DNA from: Botryobacter ruber
GTDB lineage: Bacteria; Bacteroidota; Bacteroidia; Cytophagales; Hymenobacteraceae
Direction: 5' to 3'
NCBI RefSeq assembly: GCF_003347595.2
Contig: NZ_QCZK02000018.1
Location: 1 to 64,000 of the forward strand
Length of the DNA: 64,000 nucleotides
Part shown: one piece after another, positions 9,099 through 17,843 of the stretch
Position numbering within the stretch: position 1 is the first letter of the stretch
Layout of the letters: every line of letters begins with the position of its first letter
Notes under the pieces: model-generated
Told to the model about the DNA's origin: nothing
The model's input: only the letters and a program-made list of their open reading frames with translations
Database searches by the model: none
Program-made: the position numbers and the translations under genes

Positions 9099-9128
9099 CT
9101 GCACCTGCCACCACTCCCTTACCTGCTC
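9099..9128 (-). repeat. GGAGCAG dispersed repeat, divergent copy
   Basis: A copy on the minus strand with the CTGCCACCA core, two bases longer than the consensus, between the purB terminator and the cupin start. Nothing else is seen in 8939-9140. Confidence 0.5.
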
Positions 9129-9144
9129 ATCAAGGATCGCAAAC

Positions 9145-9190
9145 AAAAAAGGACCTGCCACACCCTCAGGCTTAGCAGGTCCTTTTTTTA
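9145..9190 (-). terminator. Terminator of purB
   Basis: An 8-bp GC stem (GGACCTGC/GCAGGTCC), flanked by A-tracts on one side and T-tracts on the other, closes a 16-nt loop. It reads well in both directions but lies directly after the purB stop. Confidence 0.8.
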
Positions 9191-9213
9191 TAGAACCAAA
9201 ACGGAAGCTGCGC

Positions 9214-10566
9214 TTACAGCAGATCCACCCCGGTGTAATTATAAGGTGTTATCTGCTTCAGTTCCGCCTTTACAGTATCGTTCACCTCCAGCGTTTCGAT
9301 AAAGCTACTGATGGTTTTTTCGGTTATCTTTTCGTTCGTGCGGGTCAGGGCTTTCAGTGCTTCGTATGGTTGCGGGTAACCCTCGCGGCGCAATACGGTC
9401 TGGATGCCTTCTGCTACTACTGCCCAGTTTTCTTCAAGGTGATGGCGCAGGGCCGCTTCGTTCAGTTCCAGTTTACCGATTCCTTTTTCAAGCGATTTCA
9501 ATGCAATCAGCAGGTGCGCCAGCGGCACGCCAACGTTGCGCAGTACCGTAGAGTCGGTGAGGTCGCGCTGCAGCCTGGAAATGGGCAGTTTCGCTGACAG
9601 GTGCTCCAGCAGGGCGTTGGCGATGCCCAGGTTACCTTCGGCATTCTCGAAATCGATCGGGTTTACTTTATGCGGCATAGCCGAAGAGCCCACTTCACCG
9701 GCTTTTATCTTCTGCTTGAAATAACCCATCGATACGTACTGCCACACATCCCTGGAAAAATCGATGAGAATGGTGCTGAGGCGTTTTAAGCCGTCAAAGT
9801 AAGCGGCCAGGTTATCGTAATGCTCAATCTGGGTGGTGTACTGGCAGCGTTTCAGGCCGAGTGCCTGCTCCAGGAACCTGTTTCCGAAGGCAGGCCAGTC
9901 CACGTCCGGGTAAGCGACGTGGTGGGCATTGAAGTTGCCGGTTGCGCCACCAAATTTGCCCGAGAAAGGCACCTGGCGCAGGAGCTCCAGCTGCTTTTCT
10001 AGCCGCTCTGCAAACACCTGTACCTCTTTGCCCAGCCGGGTAGGAGAGGCTGGTTGGCCGTGCGTGTGTGCCAGCATCGGGATGTCCTTCCACTGTTGCG
10101 CCAGCTCCTTGAGCTTCTGGTGCAGGCTCTGGAAAGCCGGGGCCACTACGCGTTCATCGGCCTCGCGCAGCGAGAGCGGAATAGCCGTGTTGTTCACGTC
10201 CTGCGAAGTAAGCCCGAAATGAATAAACTCCTTGTGCTCGCCCAGCCCCAGTTCGTCAAATTTATCTTTCAGGAAATACTCAACGGCCTTTACATCGTGG
10301 TTCGTCACCTTCTCGGTTTCCTTTATTTTAAGGGCATCCTCTTCCGTGAACTGCTCATAAATCTTCCGGAGGTCACCGAAAACAGTTTGCGGAACATCCT
10401 TCAGCGAAGGGAGCGGCTGCTCGCAGAGAGCAATAAAATATTCCACCTCTACCAGCACACGGTAGCGTATCAGTCCGAATTCAGAAAAATAGGCAGCCAG
10501 GTCAGCTGTTTGCCTGCGGTAGCGCCCATCTACTGGCGATATGGCGGTAAGCGTTGTTAAGTTCAT
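9214..10566 (-). CDS. purB: Adenylosuccinate lyase
   Basis: Catalyses fumarate release in two steps of purine synthesis: SAICAR to AICAR, and adenylosuccinate to AMP. The protein is 450 residues when started at the ATG at 10566, giving MNLTTLTAISPVDGRY, the conserved PurB N-terminus. An upstream in-frame start would add 24 residues of non-homologous sequence. The fumarase/aspartase-superfamily signature GSSAMPHKVNPIDFENAEG is present, as are THGQPASPTRLGKE and the catalytic His region FGLTSQDVNNTA. It is monocistronic, with a promoter 17 bp upstream and its own terminator. Confidence 0.96.
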   Translation of the reverse strand: MNLTTLTAISPVDGRYRRQTADLAAYFSEFGLIRYRVLVEVEYFIALCEQPLPSLKDVPQTVFGDLRKIYEQFTEEDALKIKETEKVTNHDVKAVEYFLKDKFDELGLGEHKEFIHFGLTSQDVNNTAIPLSLREADERVVAPAFQSLHQKLKELAQQWKDIPMLAHTHGQPASPTRLGKEVQVFAERLEKQLELLRQVPFSGKFGGATGNFNAHHVAYPDVDWPAFGNRFLEQALGLKRCQYTTQIEHYDNLAAYFDGLKRLSTILIDFSRDVWQYVSMGYFKQKIKAGEVGSSAMPHKVNPIDFENAEGNLGIANALLEHLSAKLPISRLQRDLTDSTVLRNVGVPLAHLLIALKSLEKGIGKLELNEAALRHHLEENWAVVAEGIQTVLRREGYPQPYEALKALTRTNEKITEKTISSFIETLEVNDTVKAELKQITPYNYTGVDLL

Positions 10567-10582
10567 GCCAAAGTTCTTTGCC

Positions 10583-10614
10583 CAAAGATAAGCAGGAATA
10601 GCCAAGTAAGCCAA
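10583..10614 (-). promoter_or_regulatory. Bacteroidota-type promoter of purB
   Basis: On the minus strand TATCTTTG (10583-10590) matches the TAnnTTTG -7 element of the Bacteroidota housekeeping sigma factor. A TTGG lies 20 bp upstream (10611-10614) at the -33 position. The implied leader is only about 10-12 nt. Confidence 0.5.
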
Positions 10615-10898
10615 TAACAAAGGGGCTGGTATGCACAAAGCTTCATCTTTTGCCCGTTAAACCCTTAAATTTTGCTTTACTTTGCGCCACAACCGCAGAA
10701 ACGGTCACAAATTTCGTTACGGTGTTGGCAGTTCTTTTCGGGCACTGAAAAGGCCTGAAATTACAGGAAGCAGCAGCCCATATCAATTATGCTGTTCTGC
10801 CGTATGTAGAGGTGGTATAAACGAAACCAGACAACAAAATTTGAGAATTGGCCTGAAGTTTGAGCTTTAGGCCTTGATTACCAGATACTAATAAAATT
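10615..10898. other. Intergenic gap between purB and the transglycosylase gene
   Basis: No convincing gene. TTAAATTTTG and TACTTTGCG near 10668-10685 may be part of a promoter for the downstream gene. A 62-codon open frame at 10682-10870 has no recognisable features and is not called. Confidence 0.4.
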
Positions 10899-12998
10899 TT
10901 GCTTAAATCGAACAGATATATTTTGAACCCGCGAACGAAAAAACGACTTCTCTGGGGGGCTGGCGGTGTGCTGGCCTTTTTCCTGCTCCTGATTGCCTTG
11001 CTGATCATTTTCAGAGCAAGGGTATTGGATTACACGATCGAACAAATTGTAGAAAAAGTAGAGAACCGCTATCCCGGCGATTTTAATGTTGGCAAAGCGG
11101 AGTTTGTAGACCTGAATTCCGTCGTGCTGAGCGACCTCTATTTTGTACCCGACAACCGCGACACCCTCTTCACTACCGACAGCGTGTATGCCGCCATCAG
11201 CGTACGCTCTATTTTTAAAGGACGGATCGTGTTTAAACGCCTCGATGTGGCGAATGCCTACCTGACTGCACGCAAAAATGGTGATCAGGATAACTTCTCC
11301 TTCCTGTTCCGCAAGAATGCGCAAACCCCTTCCGATACCACCCGGACTTCCCGCAACTACGGCGAGCTCCTGAACCGGCTGATCGAAACAGCGTTCGACA
11401 ACGTGCCCGACCAGGTGGACTTCCGGAACCTGAACGTGTCGTTTAAGTCACGCACCCGAACCATCGACATGAAGATGCCTTATCTGACGATCGAAGATGG
11501 GGAGATCGATTCCCGGATGTCTGTCCTGACCGACTCGCTGCTGAACAACATGCGCGTGCACGGCACCATCGACCCCCGGAAATACAGGATTGCGGGTAGT
11601 TTGTATGCAACGGATAAGCAGGGGATACGACTGCCGTATATAGAGGAAAAATTTAACGGAACTGTTGCCTTCGATACGCTGCACCTGAGCCTGACGGACA
11701 AGCAGTTCCGCCGCGAAAGGCTCACCATCAAAGGCAGGGCAAGGGCCAAAAACCTGGTGCTTCACCACGCCAAAATTGCCGACGAGGATGTGCTGGTAAA
11801 GGATAGTGCCGTGGATTATGCGCTAACCATCGGGCCAAATTATTATTCTGTGGATGAAGAAACGGTTGTCAGGATAAACAAAGCGGTAGCCAACCTGCAT
11901 GCTGTTTACCAGAATCCGCCATCCGAAGCGCCTTCCCAAAAAGCTAAAACCACCAAAAAAACAGCTGCTGCCGGCAAAGACGAGGAGAGCCGGGAGCCTG
12001 ACGTTACCCGGATTTACGATCTTAAGGTGCAGACAAAAGCTATCCCTGCCAATGATTTTTTCGAGTCGTTGCCAGCCGGATTGTTTGAGAACCTGGAAGG
12101 GATACGCGCCGAGGGTACGCTGCAGTATAAGCTGAACTTCCATGTAAACATGGATAGCATTGACCGCGTGAAATTCGATTCGGACCTGGATGCTTCCAAA
12201 GACTTTAAGATCGTGGAATACGGTAATACCAATCTTGAAAAAATAAAAGGACAGTTTGAGCATACTGTTTATGAGTATGGTAAACCTGTCCGGACGTTTA
12301 TGGTGGGACCGTCCAATCCGTTTTACAGCCCTATCAGCCAGATATCGCCTCTCCTGCGCGATGCAATCCTTACCGCCGAGGATGCAGGCTTTTACCGCCA
12401 CAATGGTTTCCACGAAGAGGCTTTCCGGCAGGCAATTGCCGCCAATCTGAAAAAGAACGATTTCGTGCGCGGAGGCAGTACCATCTCGATGCAGCTCGTG
12501 AAAAACGTGTTCCTGACGCGCAAGAAAACAGTAGCCCGTAAGGTAGAGGAAGCCATTATTGTATGGCTGATCGAGAACCAGGACCTGGTATCCAAGAACC
12601 GGATGTTTGAGGTGTACCTGAACATTATTGAATGGGGACCCAACGTGTATGGCGCCAAAGATGCCTCCCGCTTCTACTTCGGCAAGCAGCCATCTGAACT
12701 CACACTGGCCGAAGCCATCTTCCTGACCAGCATCATCCCGAGTCCTAAAAAGTACCGGTCGTCTTTCGACAGCTATGGCAACCTGCGGAGCTGGAAAGGC
12801 GGTTACTTCAGGCTGATTGCCGGCATTATGCTCCGCCGGGGCAAAATCACGCAGGAAGAATACGATAACCTGACGCCGAATGTGCAACTCTATGGCCGCG
12901 CCCGCGACCTGATTGTAACCGAAAAGCTACCCGAAGGAGAAGAGGAGGAAGAGGAACCGGAATACGAGCTAAAACCAATCGACATGCTCGGCTTCTAG
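10899..12998 (+). CDS. AsmA-like/GT51 transglycosylase fusion protein
   Basis: The ~700-residue protein has one N-terminal membrane helix (about 25-45). A long periplasmic region follows that resembles AsmA/DUF748-type proteins (IEQIVEKVENRYPGDFNVGKAEFVDLNS and later strands), with a Lys/Thr-rich linker near 345-365. The C-terminal ~200 residues are a family 51 peptidoglycan transglycosylase. They show ILTAEDAGFYRHNGFH with the catalytic Glu, RGGSTISMQLVKNVFL, and FEVYLNIIEWGPNVYGAKDAS. No transpeptidase domain is present. The start is a TTG (10899, or 10923 giving MNPRTKKRLLWG), since no ATG occurs for about 190 codons. It probably polymerises glycan strands in the periplasm, with the AsmA-like part bridging the envelope. 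Confidence 0.85.
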   Translation: MLKSNRYILNPRTKKRLLWGAGGVLAFFLLLIALLIIFRARVLDYTIEQIVEKVENRYPGDFNVGKAEFVDLNSVVLSDLYFVPDNRDTLFTTDSVYAAISVRSIFKGRIVFKRLDVANAYLTARKNGDQDNFSFLFRKNAQTPSDTTRTSRNYGELLNRLIETAFDNVPDQVDFRNLNVSFKSRTRTIDMKMPYLTIEDGEIDSRMSVLTDSLLNNMRVHGTIDPRKYRIAGSLYATDKQGIRLPYIEEKFNGTVAFDTLHLSLTDKQFRRERLTIKGRARAKNLVLHHAKIADEDVLVKDSAVDYALTIGPNYYSVDEETVVRINKAVANLHAVYQNPPSEAPSQKAKTTKKTAAAGKDEESREPDVTRIYDLKVQTKAIPANDFFESLPAGLFENLEGIRAEGTLQYKLNFHVNMDSIDRVKFDSDLDASKDFKIVEYGNTNLEKIKGQFEHTVYEYGKPVRTFMVGPSNPFYSPISQISPLLRDAILTAEDAGFYRHNGFHEEAFRQAIAANLKKNDFVRGGSTISMQLVKNVFLTRKKTVARKVEEAIIVWLIENQDLVSKNRMFEVYLNIIEWGPNVYGAKDASRFYFGKQPSELTLAEAIFLTSIIPSPKKYRSSFDSYGNLRSWKGGYFRLIAGIMLRRGKITQEEYDNLTPNVQLYGRARDLIVTEKLPEGEEEEEEPEYELKPIDMLGF

Positions 12999-13017
12999 TA
13001 CAGGCAAAACATTGAAA

Positions 13018-13056
13018 AGAACGGTCTCATGTCAGCATTTGACGGAGACCGTTCTG
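13018..13056 (+). terminator. Hairpin after the transglycosylase gene
   Basis: An 11-bp perfect stem (AGAACGGTCTC/GAGACCGTTCT) has a 16-nt loop and only a weak T-rich tail (GCTTTG). It lies about 20 bp past the stop. Confidence 0.55.
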
Positions 13057-13065
13057 CTTTGAAGG

Positions 13066-13093
13066 GGAGCAGAGGCAGTGGTGGCAGGTGCAG
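13066..13093 (+). repeat. GGAGCAG dispersed repeat
   Basis: A 28-bp near-consensus copy (GGAGCAGAGGCAGTGGTGG, then CAGGTGCAG) just downstream of a hairpin. Confidence 0.7.
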
Positions 13094-13162
13094 AAAGGTT
13101 TTTTATGGCAATACAAGCCGAAGCGCTCCTGCCTGTCATGGAAATTTATACCAGCTTTGTCT

Positions 13163-13170
13163 TACCTTTG
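13163..13170 (+). promoter_or_regulatory. -7 element TACCTTTG upstream of the SBF-like transporter
   Basis: A perfect TAnnTTTG match 27 bp before the TTG start. No good -33 TTTG is seen at the expected distance. Confidence 0.4.
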
Positions 13171-13196
13171 CACCTCATCCGGATACACCGTCATAA

Positions 13197-14225
13197 TTGA
13201 AAAAGTCCGAACGTTTGCCCCCGCTCAGTTTCAGTAGATTGACTAACCTGCTAGCCCGTGCCGGTTTTGATTGGTTTCTGCTGGCCCTAATCGGTGTGAT
13301 TGTGCTGGCATCCCAGTGGCCTGAAGTGGGGGTGCAGGAAGAGCCGGTATCGCTGAGCGAAATCGCCGGTTACGGCGTTACCCTCATTTTCTTTTTCTAC
13401 GGTTTGCGCCTGAACCCGCGGAAGTTGCGGGAAGGCCTGGGCAACTGGCGTTTGCATCTGGTGGTGCACCTGGCTACCTTCGTTATTTTCCCGCTGCTGC
13501 TGCTTGCTGTTAAACCGCTTATTTCAGGTGAACGAAACCAGTTGCTGTGGCTGGGGGCCTTTTACCTGGCTGCACTACCCTCCACAGTCTCTTCTTCTGT
13601 TGTAATGGTCTCGATTGCCGGCGGTAATATGCTGGCCGCTATCTTTAATGCCAGCATCTCCAGTTTGCTTGGCGTTTTTATCACACCGCTCTGGATGGGG
13701 CTGTTTTTGGCCACCAGCTCCGGCGATTACGACATTTCCGTTATCATTGCCAAACTGATGCTGCAGGTGCTGGCCCCGGTACTTTTGGGGCTGTTGCTGA
13801 ACAAGCGATTGGGTACGTTTGCGGAGAAATACCGGAAGCAGATGCGCTATTTCGACCAGGTGGTGATCCTGCTGATCGTGTACACATCCTTCTGCGAGTC
13901 CTTTGCCCTGAACATGTTCGAAGGCTACAGCAGCGGCGATATATTAAAACTGGCAGGCCTGATGGTGGGGCTGTTCTTCCTGGTGTACCTGATCATTTAC
14001 GGCATCAGCAGGCTCCTCAACTTTAACCGCGAAGACCGGATTGCCGCCTTGTTCTGCGGCTCCAAAAAGTCGCTGGTGCAGGGCACGGTGATGTCGAAGG
14101 TGCTGTTTCCGGATGCTACTATAATAGGCGTTGTACTGCTTCCCATCATGCTCTACCACGCCCTGCAGCTGATAGCAGCCAGCATCATAGCCCAAGCCAT
14201 GGCCCGTAAAGCCGGGGGGGAGTAA
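13197..14225 (+). CDS. Bile acid:sodium symporter-like (SBF-like) transporter
   Basis: A 342-residue inner-membrane protein with about nine or ten helices. It resembles the SBF-like branch of the bile acid:sodium symporter superfamily; PALPSTVSS-type and GSKKSLVQG segments are visible (ALPSTVSSSVVMVSIAGGN, FCGSKKSLVQGTVM). The substrate is unknown; the family moves organic anions with sodium. No ATG is available near the N-terminus, so TTG at 13197 is the best start. The stop codon forms the first bases of a 36-bp inverted repeat. Confidence 0.85.
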   Translation: MKKSERLPPLSFSRLTNLLARAGFDWFLLALIGVIVLASQWPEVGVQEEPVSLSEIAGYGVTLIFFFYGLRLNPRKLREGLGNWRLHLVVHLATFVIFPLLLLAVKPLISGERNQLLWLGAFYLAALPSTVSSSVVMVSIAGGNMLAAIFNASISSLLGVFITPLWMGLFLATSSGDYDISVIIAKLMLQVLAPVLLGLLLNKRLGTFAEKYRKQMRYFDQVVILLIVYTSFCESFALNMFEGYSSGDILKLAGLMVGLFFLVYLIIYGISRLLNFNREDRIAALFCGSKKSLVQGTVMSKVLFPDATIIGVVLLPIMLYHALQLIAASIIAQAMARKAGGE

Positions 14226-14474
14226 TGTGCTAATTTTTTAATGTGCTGATGGGTTAATTGTTGATGGATAAAAAGCATACTGCTCCAGCCACCACAGCCA
14301 CTGCTCCTTTGTCTGAACCGTTGATGGCAGGATGGAATGATGGGTGTGATTTTATGTTTGTCTGAATCAGGATTTACAGAATTTTATGATTTTCAGAATT
14401 ACAACCATTTAACAATTTAGCCATTCAACCATTCAGCCATTAACCCATCAGCACATTAAAAAATTAGCACATTA
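14223..14474. mobile_element. Intergenic element with 36-bp perfect inverted ends
   Basis: Arms 14223-14258 and 14439-14474 are exact reverse complements (36 of 36), beginning TAATGTGC and containing TAATTTTTTAATG and GATGGG. The ~180-bp interior holds a GGAGCAG repeat, TTTGTCTGAAC, and short direct CCATT/CAACCATT repeats. The left arm starts on the stop codon of the transporter gene. It carries no coding sequence and may be a MITE or a REP-like module. Confidence 0.7.
14280..14307 (-). repeat. GGAGCAG dispersed repeat
   Basis: A 28-bp near-consensus copy on the minus strand inside the 36-bp inverted-repeat element, followed by TTTGTCTGAAC. Confidence 0.7.
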
Positions 14475-14482
14475 AAATTTTG

Positions 14483-14490
14483 TACTTTTG
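14483..14490 (+). promoter_or_regulatory. -7 element TACTTTTG upstream of the DUF2851 gene
   Basis: A TAnnTTTG match 26 bp before the ATG and just outside the inverted-repeat element. No clear -33 element is seen. Confidence 0.35.
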
Positions 14491-14515
14491 TTGTACCTGC
14501 CGCAACCCGGGACAA

Positions 14516-15805
14516 ATGAAAGAAGAGTTTCTGCATTACATCTGGCAACACCAGTATTTTGATAAAACGGACCTCCTGACGGTGGAGGGGGAGCCGTTGC
14601 TGGTGCTGAAGGTGGGCTATTACAACACCGATGCAGGCCCCGATTTTAAGGAAGCGCTCCTGAAGATAGGTGAGGTGGAATGGTCGGGCAGCGTGGAAAT
14701 TCACCTGAAAGCTTCTGACTGGCAGCGGCACCAGCACCAGGCCGACCCGAAATACGACCAGGTGGTGCTGCATGTGGTGTGGCAGGCAGATGTGCCGGTG
14801 CAGCGCACCGACGGCTCTCTCATCCCGGCACTCGTGCTTCAGGACCGGGTGTCGCCCCACCTGCTGCAGACCTACGAAAAGTTGCAGCAGCAGCGCGCGC
14901 CAATACCCTGTGCCGGCTTCTGGCCCAGCGTGCCGGACATTACCAAGACCATGATGCTGGAGCGGGCACTGGTGGAGCGGCTGGAGCAGAAAGGGAAGGA
15001 GGTGCTGCAAAACTTCAGCCACCAGGGCAACGATTGGGAACAGACGGCCTACCAGCTGCTCTGCAAAGGCTTCGGGTTTAAAACAAACCAGGATGCCTTC
15101 GAACAACTGGCCCGCGCGCTGCCGCTGACTGTGGTGCGGAAGCACCGGCAGTCGCTTTTCCAGGTGGAGGCATTGCTGTTCGGGCAGGCAGGCTTTTTAA
15201 CCGAGGCAGACGATGCTTATGCAAGTCAACTGGCAAAAGAATACACGTTCCTGCGCCATAAGTACTCCCTGCAGCCCGATGCCATGCAGCGGCACCAGTG
15301 GAACTTCCTGCGCATGCGCCCCGCTAACTTTCCTACGTTACGGCTGGCACAGCTGGCGGCGGTGCTGGCAAGCTCCGGGCCTTTGTTTTCCAGGTTATCC
15401 GAAGCCGGCACGGTAAAGGAGTTTGAAGCGCTGTTTAGGATGCCCATGTCGGCTTACTGGCAGCAGCATTACATGTTTGGAAGAGAAACTGCCGCAACGC
15501 AGCAAAGCATAGGCAGGAGCAGCGCCCACAACCTGATCATTAACGTAGCGGTGCCGTTACTGGCAGCGTATGCACACTACACACAACACCGCGAGTACCT
15601 GGAGCGGGCAGTCGGGCTGCTCGAGCAGCTGAAAGAGACCTCGAACAACGTGACGCGCCTGTACGAGGAGCTGGGCTGGAAGGCCCTTTCTGCGGCAGAT
15701 AACCAGGCTGCTTTGGGGCTGTATAAGCGCTATTGTCAGCCTGTCAAGTGCCTGCACTGTGGTGTAGGAAACAAAATTCTGAAACAAAACCTTGCTGCCC
15801 TTTGA
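14516..15805 (+). CDS. DUF2851 family protein
   Basis: A 429-residue cytoplasmic protein, started at the ATG giving MKEEFLHYIWQHQYFD, the usual DUF2851 N-terminus. An upstream TTG at 14480 would add 12 residues. Conserved blocks include GYYNTDAGPDFKEALLKIGEVEWSG, reminiscent of an endonuclease-like core (GxDF, then EW.G.VE.H). The C-terminal end has Cys residues (YCQPVKCLHCGVG) that may bind zinc. Function is unknown. The downstream gene overlaps its stop codon. Confidence 0.82.
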   Translation: MKEEFLHYIWQHQYFDKTDLLTVEGEPLLVLKVGYYNTDAGPDFKEALLKIGEVEWSGSVEIHLKASDWQRHQHQADPKYDQVVLHVVWQADVPVQRTDGSLIPALVLQDRVSPHLLQTYEKLQQQRAPIPCAGFWPSVPDITKTMMLERALVERLEQKGKEVLQNFSHQGNDWEQTAYQLLCKGFGFKTNQDAFEQLARALPLTVVRKHRQSLFQVEALLFGQAGFLTEADDAYASQLAKEYTFLRHKYSLQPDAMQRHQWNFLRMRPANFPTLRLAQLAAVLASSGPLFSRLSEAGTVKEFEALFRMPMSAYWQQHYMFGRETAATQQSIGRSSAHNLIINVAVPLLAAYAHYTQHREYLERAVGLLEQLKETSNNVTRLYEELGWKALSAADNQAALGLYKRYCQPVKCLHCGVGNKILKQNLAAL

Positions 15806-17112
15806 GTCTGCTGTTTACTCTTTTTAACTTGTTGGTGCTGGCGGGGCTGAGCCTGGCGTTAAAAAAACAATCCTGGAGCGGCATGCTCGGGCGCTGGTTC
15901 TATCCTGCTTTATTGTTTAAGATGCTGGCTGGTCTGCTGCTGGGGCTGCTCTACCAGCACCACTATGGTTCCGGCGACACCCTGACCTATTTTAATGGTG
16001 CACAGCGCCTAACGGCTTATTTTTACGAAAACCCTGCAGGATATTTCAGAATCCTGTTTTTGAATGAGTTCGAGACGGAGGCGCTGCAGGCTAGTCTGCC
16101 ATTTGCGCGATTCGCTTTTTTCTCCAATTCCTTTTTCCTGATAAAAATTGTAAGCCTGCTCAACCTGCTCACCGGAAGCTCCTATTACCTCATAAGCCTT
16201 TGGTTCTCCTTGTTCAGCTTCTGGGGCGCAGCCCGGTTAGCCGCTACGCTGGCAAAATATTTTCCCGGTACACGCGCTGCTGCTATCCTCGCTTTCCTGT
16301 TCTTCCCCTCGGTGGTTTTCTGGAGTTCGGGCCTGCTCAAAGATAGCGTGATGATGGGCAGCATGTGCTGGGTAGTGGCTTTTGCGATAGCCAGGGTGCA
16401 TGGGCAACCGCTCAGGCTCCCGGAACTGCTGCTGGTGCTGCCCATGCTGTACCTCTTCGTGCGCATCAAGCTTTTTTTAGCAGCGGTTTTACTGCCTGTC
16501 CTGCTGGTGTATTACCTTCTCCGGAAGCTTTCGCGAAGTGTTGCGGCACTGGCTGATGTAAAGGTGCAGGCAGGGGTGCTGGTAATAGTGGTGGGAATAG
16601 CAGGTATTGCGGCATGGCAGTTGTTTGACCGCTTAATGCCGAACTACCTGGTCCGGCAGGTGGTCTTTGCGCACAACAAGCTCCTGGAGCAGTCGCTGCA
16701 CGGGCCGCACATTACCTATAGTCAGCTGGAGCCAACGCTGGAGAGTATATTGCTAAATTCACCGGAAGCCTTTTTCAGTGCCGTGTACCGTCCTTTTATC
16801 GGGGAAGCGTGGCAGCCGCTGTATGTAGCTATCGGATTGGAAAACCTGGTTCTGCTTGTGCTTACGGCGCTGCTGCTGGCTTCGTGGCTGGTTAGAAAAC
16901 AAAGGCTGGAGCTTCCGCTGCTATATGTAGGTTTTGTCCTGTACATCGCAGTGGCAGGCGTATTAATCGGCCTGAGTACACCCAATTTCGGTTCGCTCAG
17001 CCGCTACCGGATCGCGTTCCTGCCTTTCCTGGTTTACCTGCTATTGCAGAGTTATTATGTGCAACTGTTTATCAGGAAGGTTAAAGCCAGACTCTTTCAG
17101 CGGTCCTTTTAA
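15802..17112 (+). CDS. Polytopic membrane protein of unknown function
   Basis: A ~436-residue protein with about ten hydrophobic helices. A loop near residues 45-60 reads HHYGSGDTLTYFNGAQRL, similar in feel to GT-C glycosyltransferases or wall-polymer polymerases, but no family can be named. The likely start is TTG 15802, overlapping the TGA of the preceding gene (TTGA). The open frame extends back to 15733, but those residues are Cys-rich and unlike a membrane leader. Its neighbour downstream is a sugar acyltransferase-like gene, which weakly supports a glycan role. Confidence 0.7.
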   Translation: MSLLFTLFNLLVLAGLSLALKKQSWSGMLGRWFYPALLFKMLAGLLLGLLYQHHYGSGDTLTYFNGAQRLTAYFYENPAGYFRILFLNEFETEALQASLPFARFAFFSNSFFLIKIVSLLNLLTGSSYYLISLWFSLFSFWGAARLAATLAKYFPGTRAAAILAFLFFPSVVFWSSGLLKDSVMMGSMCWVVAFAIARVHGQPLRLPELLLVLPMLYLFVRIKLFLAAVLLPVLLVYYLLRKLSRSVAALADVKVQAGVLVIVVGIAGIAAWQLFDRLMPNYLVRQVVFAHNKLLEQSLHGPHITYSQLEPTLESILLNSPEAFFSAVYRPFIGEAWQPLYVAIGLENLVLLVLTALLLASWLVRKQRLELPLLYVGFVLYIAVAGVLIGLSTPNFGSLSRYRIAFLPFLVYLLLQSYYVQLFIRKVKARLFQRSF

Positions 17113-17129
17113 ACTCCCTGCCTTCTTCG

Positions 17130-17137
17130 TACCTTTG
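17130..17137 (+). promoter_or_regulatory. -7 element TACCTTTG upstream of the acyltransferase
   Basis: A perfect TAnnTTTG match 23 bp before the ATG. A T-run at 17107-17110 lies at about the -33 spacing. Confidence 0.45.
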
Positions 17138-17159
17138 CACCCTAATTTTAGAAATAACT

Positions 17160-17795
17160 ATGCAAAACCCCGTCATAATTCTTGGTGCCCAGCAGTTGGG
17201 CACGGCAGCACTCGATATTTTTTCCAGTAACGATGTAGTAGTTTACTGTTTCCTGGACGATAGCGGTAAACTGCAGCAAACGGAGGTAAACAATGTATCG
17301 GTCATGAGCAGCACCGAAGACAGCGAATTCCTGAAGCTGATTGGCAAGAAGTGCGATGTATTTGTGGCCGCAGAAGATACGGCTGCCCGCAAAAGCCTTG
17401 TCAAGATGCTGAAGGAGGAGTATAAGGTGGTGCCGGTAAATGCCATCCACCGTTTCAGTGCTGTGTCGGAACACGCCTGGCTAGGGCATGGCAACATGAT
17501 CGGGGCTGGCGCTATTGTCAACAACAACAGCAAAATCGGGAGCAACTGCCTGATACAATCCAGGGCCTTGGTAGATGCCTACGCTGAAATTGGCGACTTT
17601 GTACAGGTAGGTGCAGGGGCCGTGATTAACTCAGAAGTGGTCGTAGAAGAAGGCGCCTTCATCGGTTCCGGTGCCGTTGTGGTGGCTGGCGTGAAAATAG
17701 GCAAAAACGCCCGGGTTGGTGCCGGTTCTGTGGTAGTAGCCGATGTTCCTGCCAAAGCTACGGTGTTCGGTAATCCGGCAGCACCGGTGAAGTAA
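17160..17795 (+). CDS. Hexapeptide-repeat acyltransferase, NeuD/PglD type
   Basis: A 211-residue protein with an N-terminal nucleotide-sugar-recognition fold (PVIILGAQQLGTAALDIF) and a C-terminal left-handed beta helix. The helix is seen as repeated GxGxxV/I hexapeptides (IGAGAIVNNNSKIGSN, VGAGAVINSEVVVEEGAFIGSGAVV). It ends in the classic FGNPAAPVK. Such enzymes acetylate amino sugars from acetyl-CoA for surface glycans. The acceptor is unknown. It has its own promoter-like sequence. Confidence 0.85.
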   Translation: MQNPVIILGAQQLGTAALDIFSSNDVVVYCFLDDSGKLQQTEVNNVSVMSSTEDSEFLKLIGKKCDVFVAAEDTAARKSLVKMLKEEYKVVPVNAIHRFSAVSEHAWLGHGNMIGAGAIVNNNSKIGSNCLIQSRALVDAYAEIGDFVQVGAGAVINSEVVVEEGAFIGSGAVVVAGVKIGKNARVGAGSVVVADVPAKATVFGNPAAPVK

Positions 17796-17843
17796 ACTTT
17801 TCAGTTTACACTGTTGTTGAGCTGTTATCTAAATAACAAAATA

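Noticed and set aside
10567..10638. N-terminal extension of PurB
   Set aside because: The added 24 residues do not match PurB, cover the TATCTTTG promoter element, and begin before the conserved MNLTTLTAISPVDGRY start.
10682..10870. A 62-codon open frame before the transglycosylase
   Set aside because: No family features and it probably covers the promoter region.
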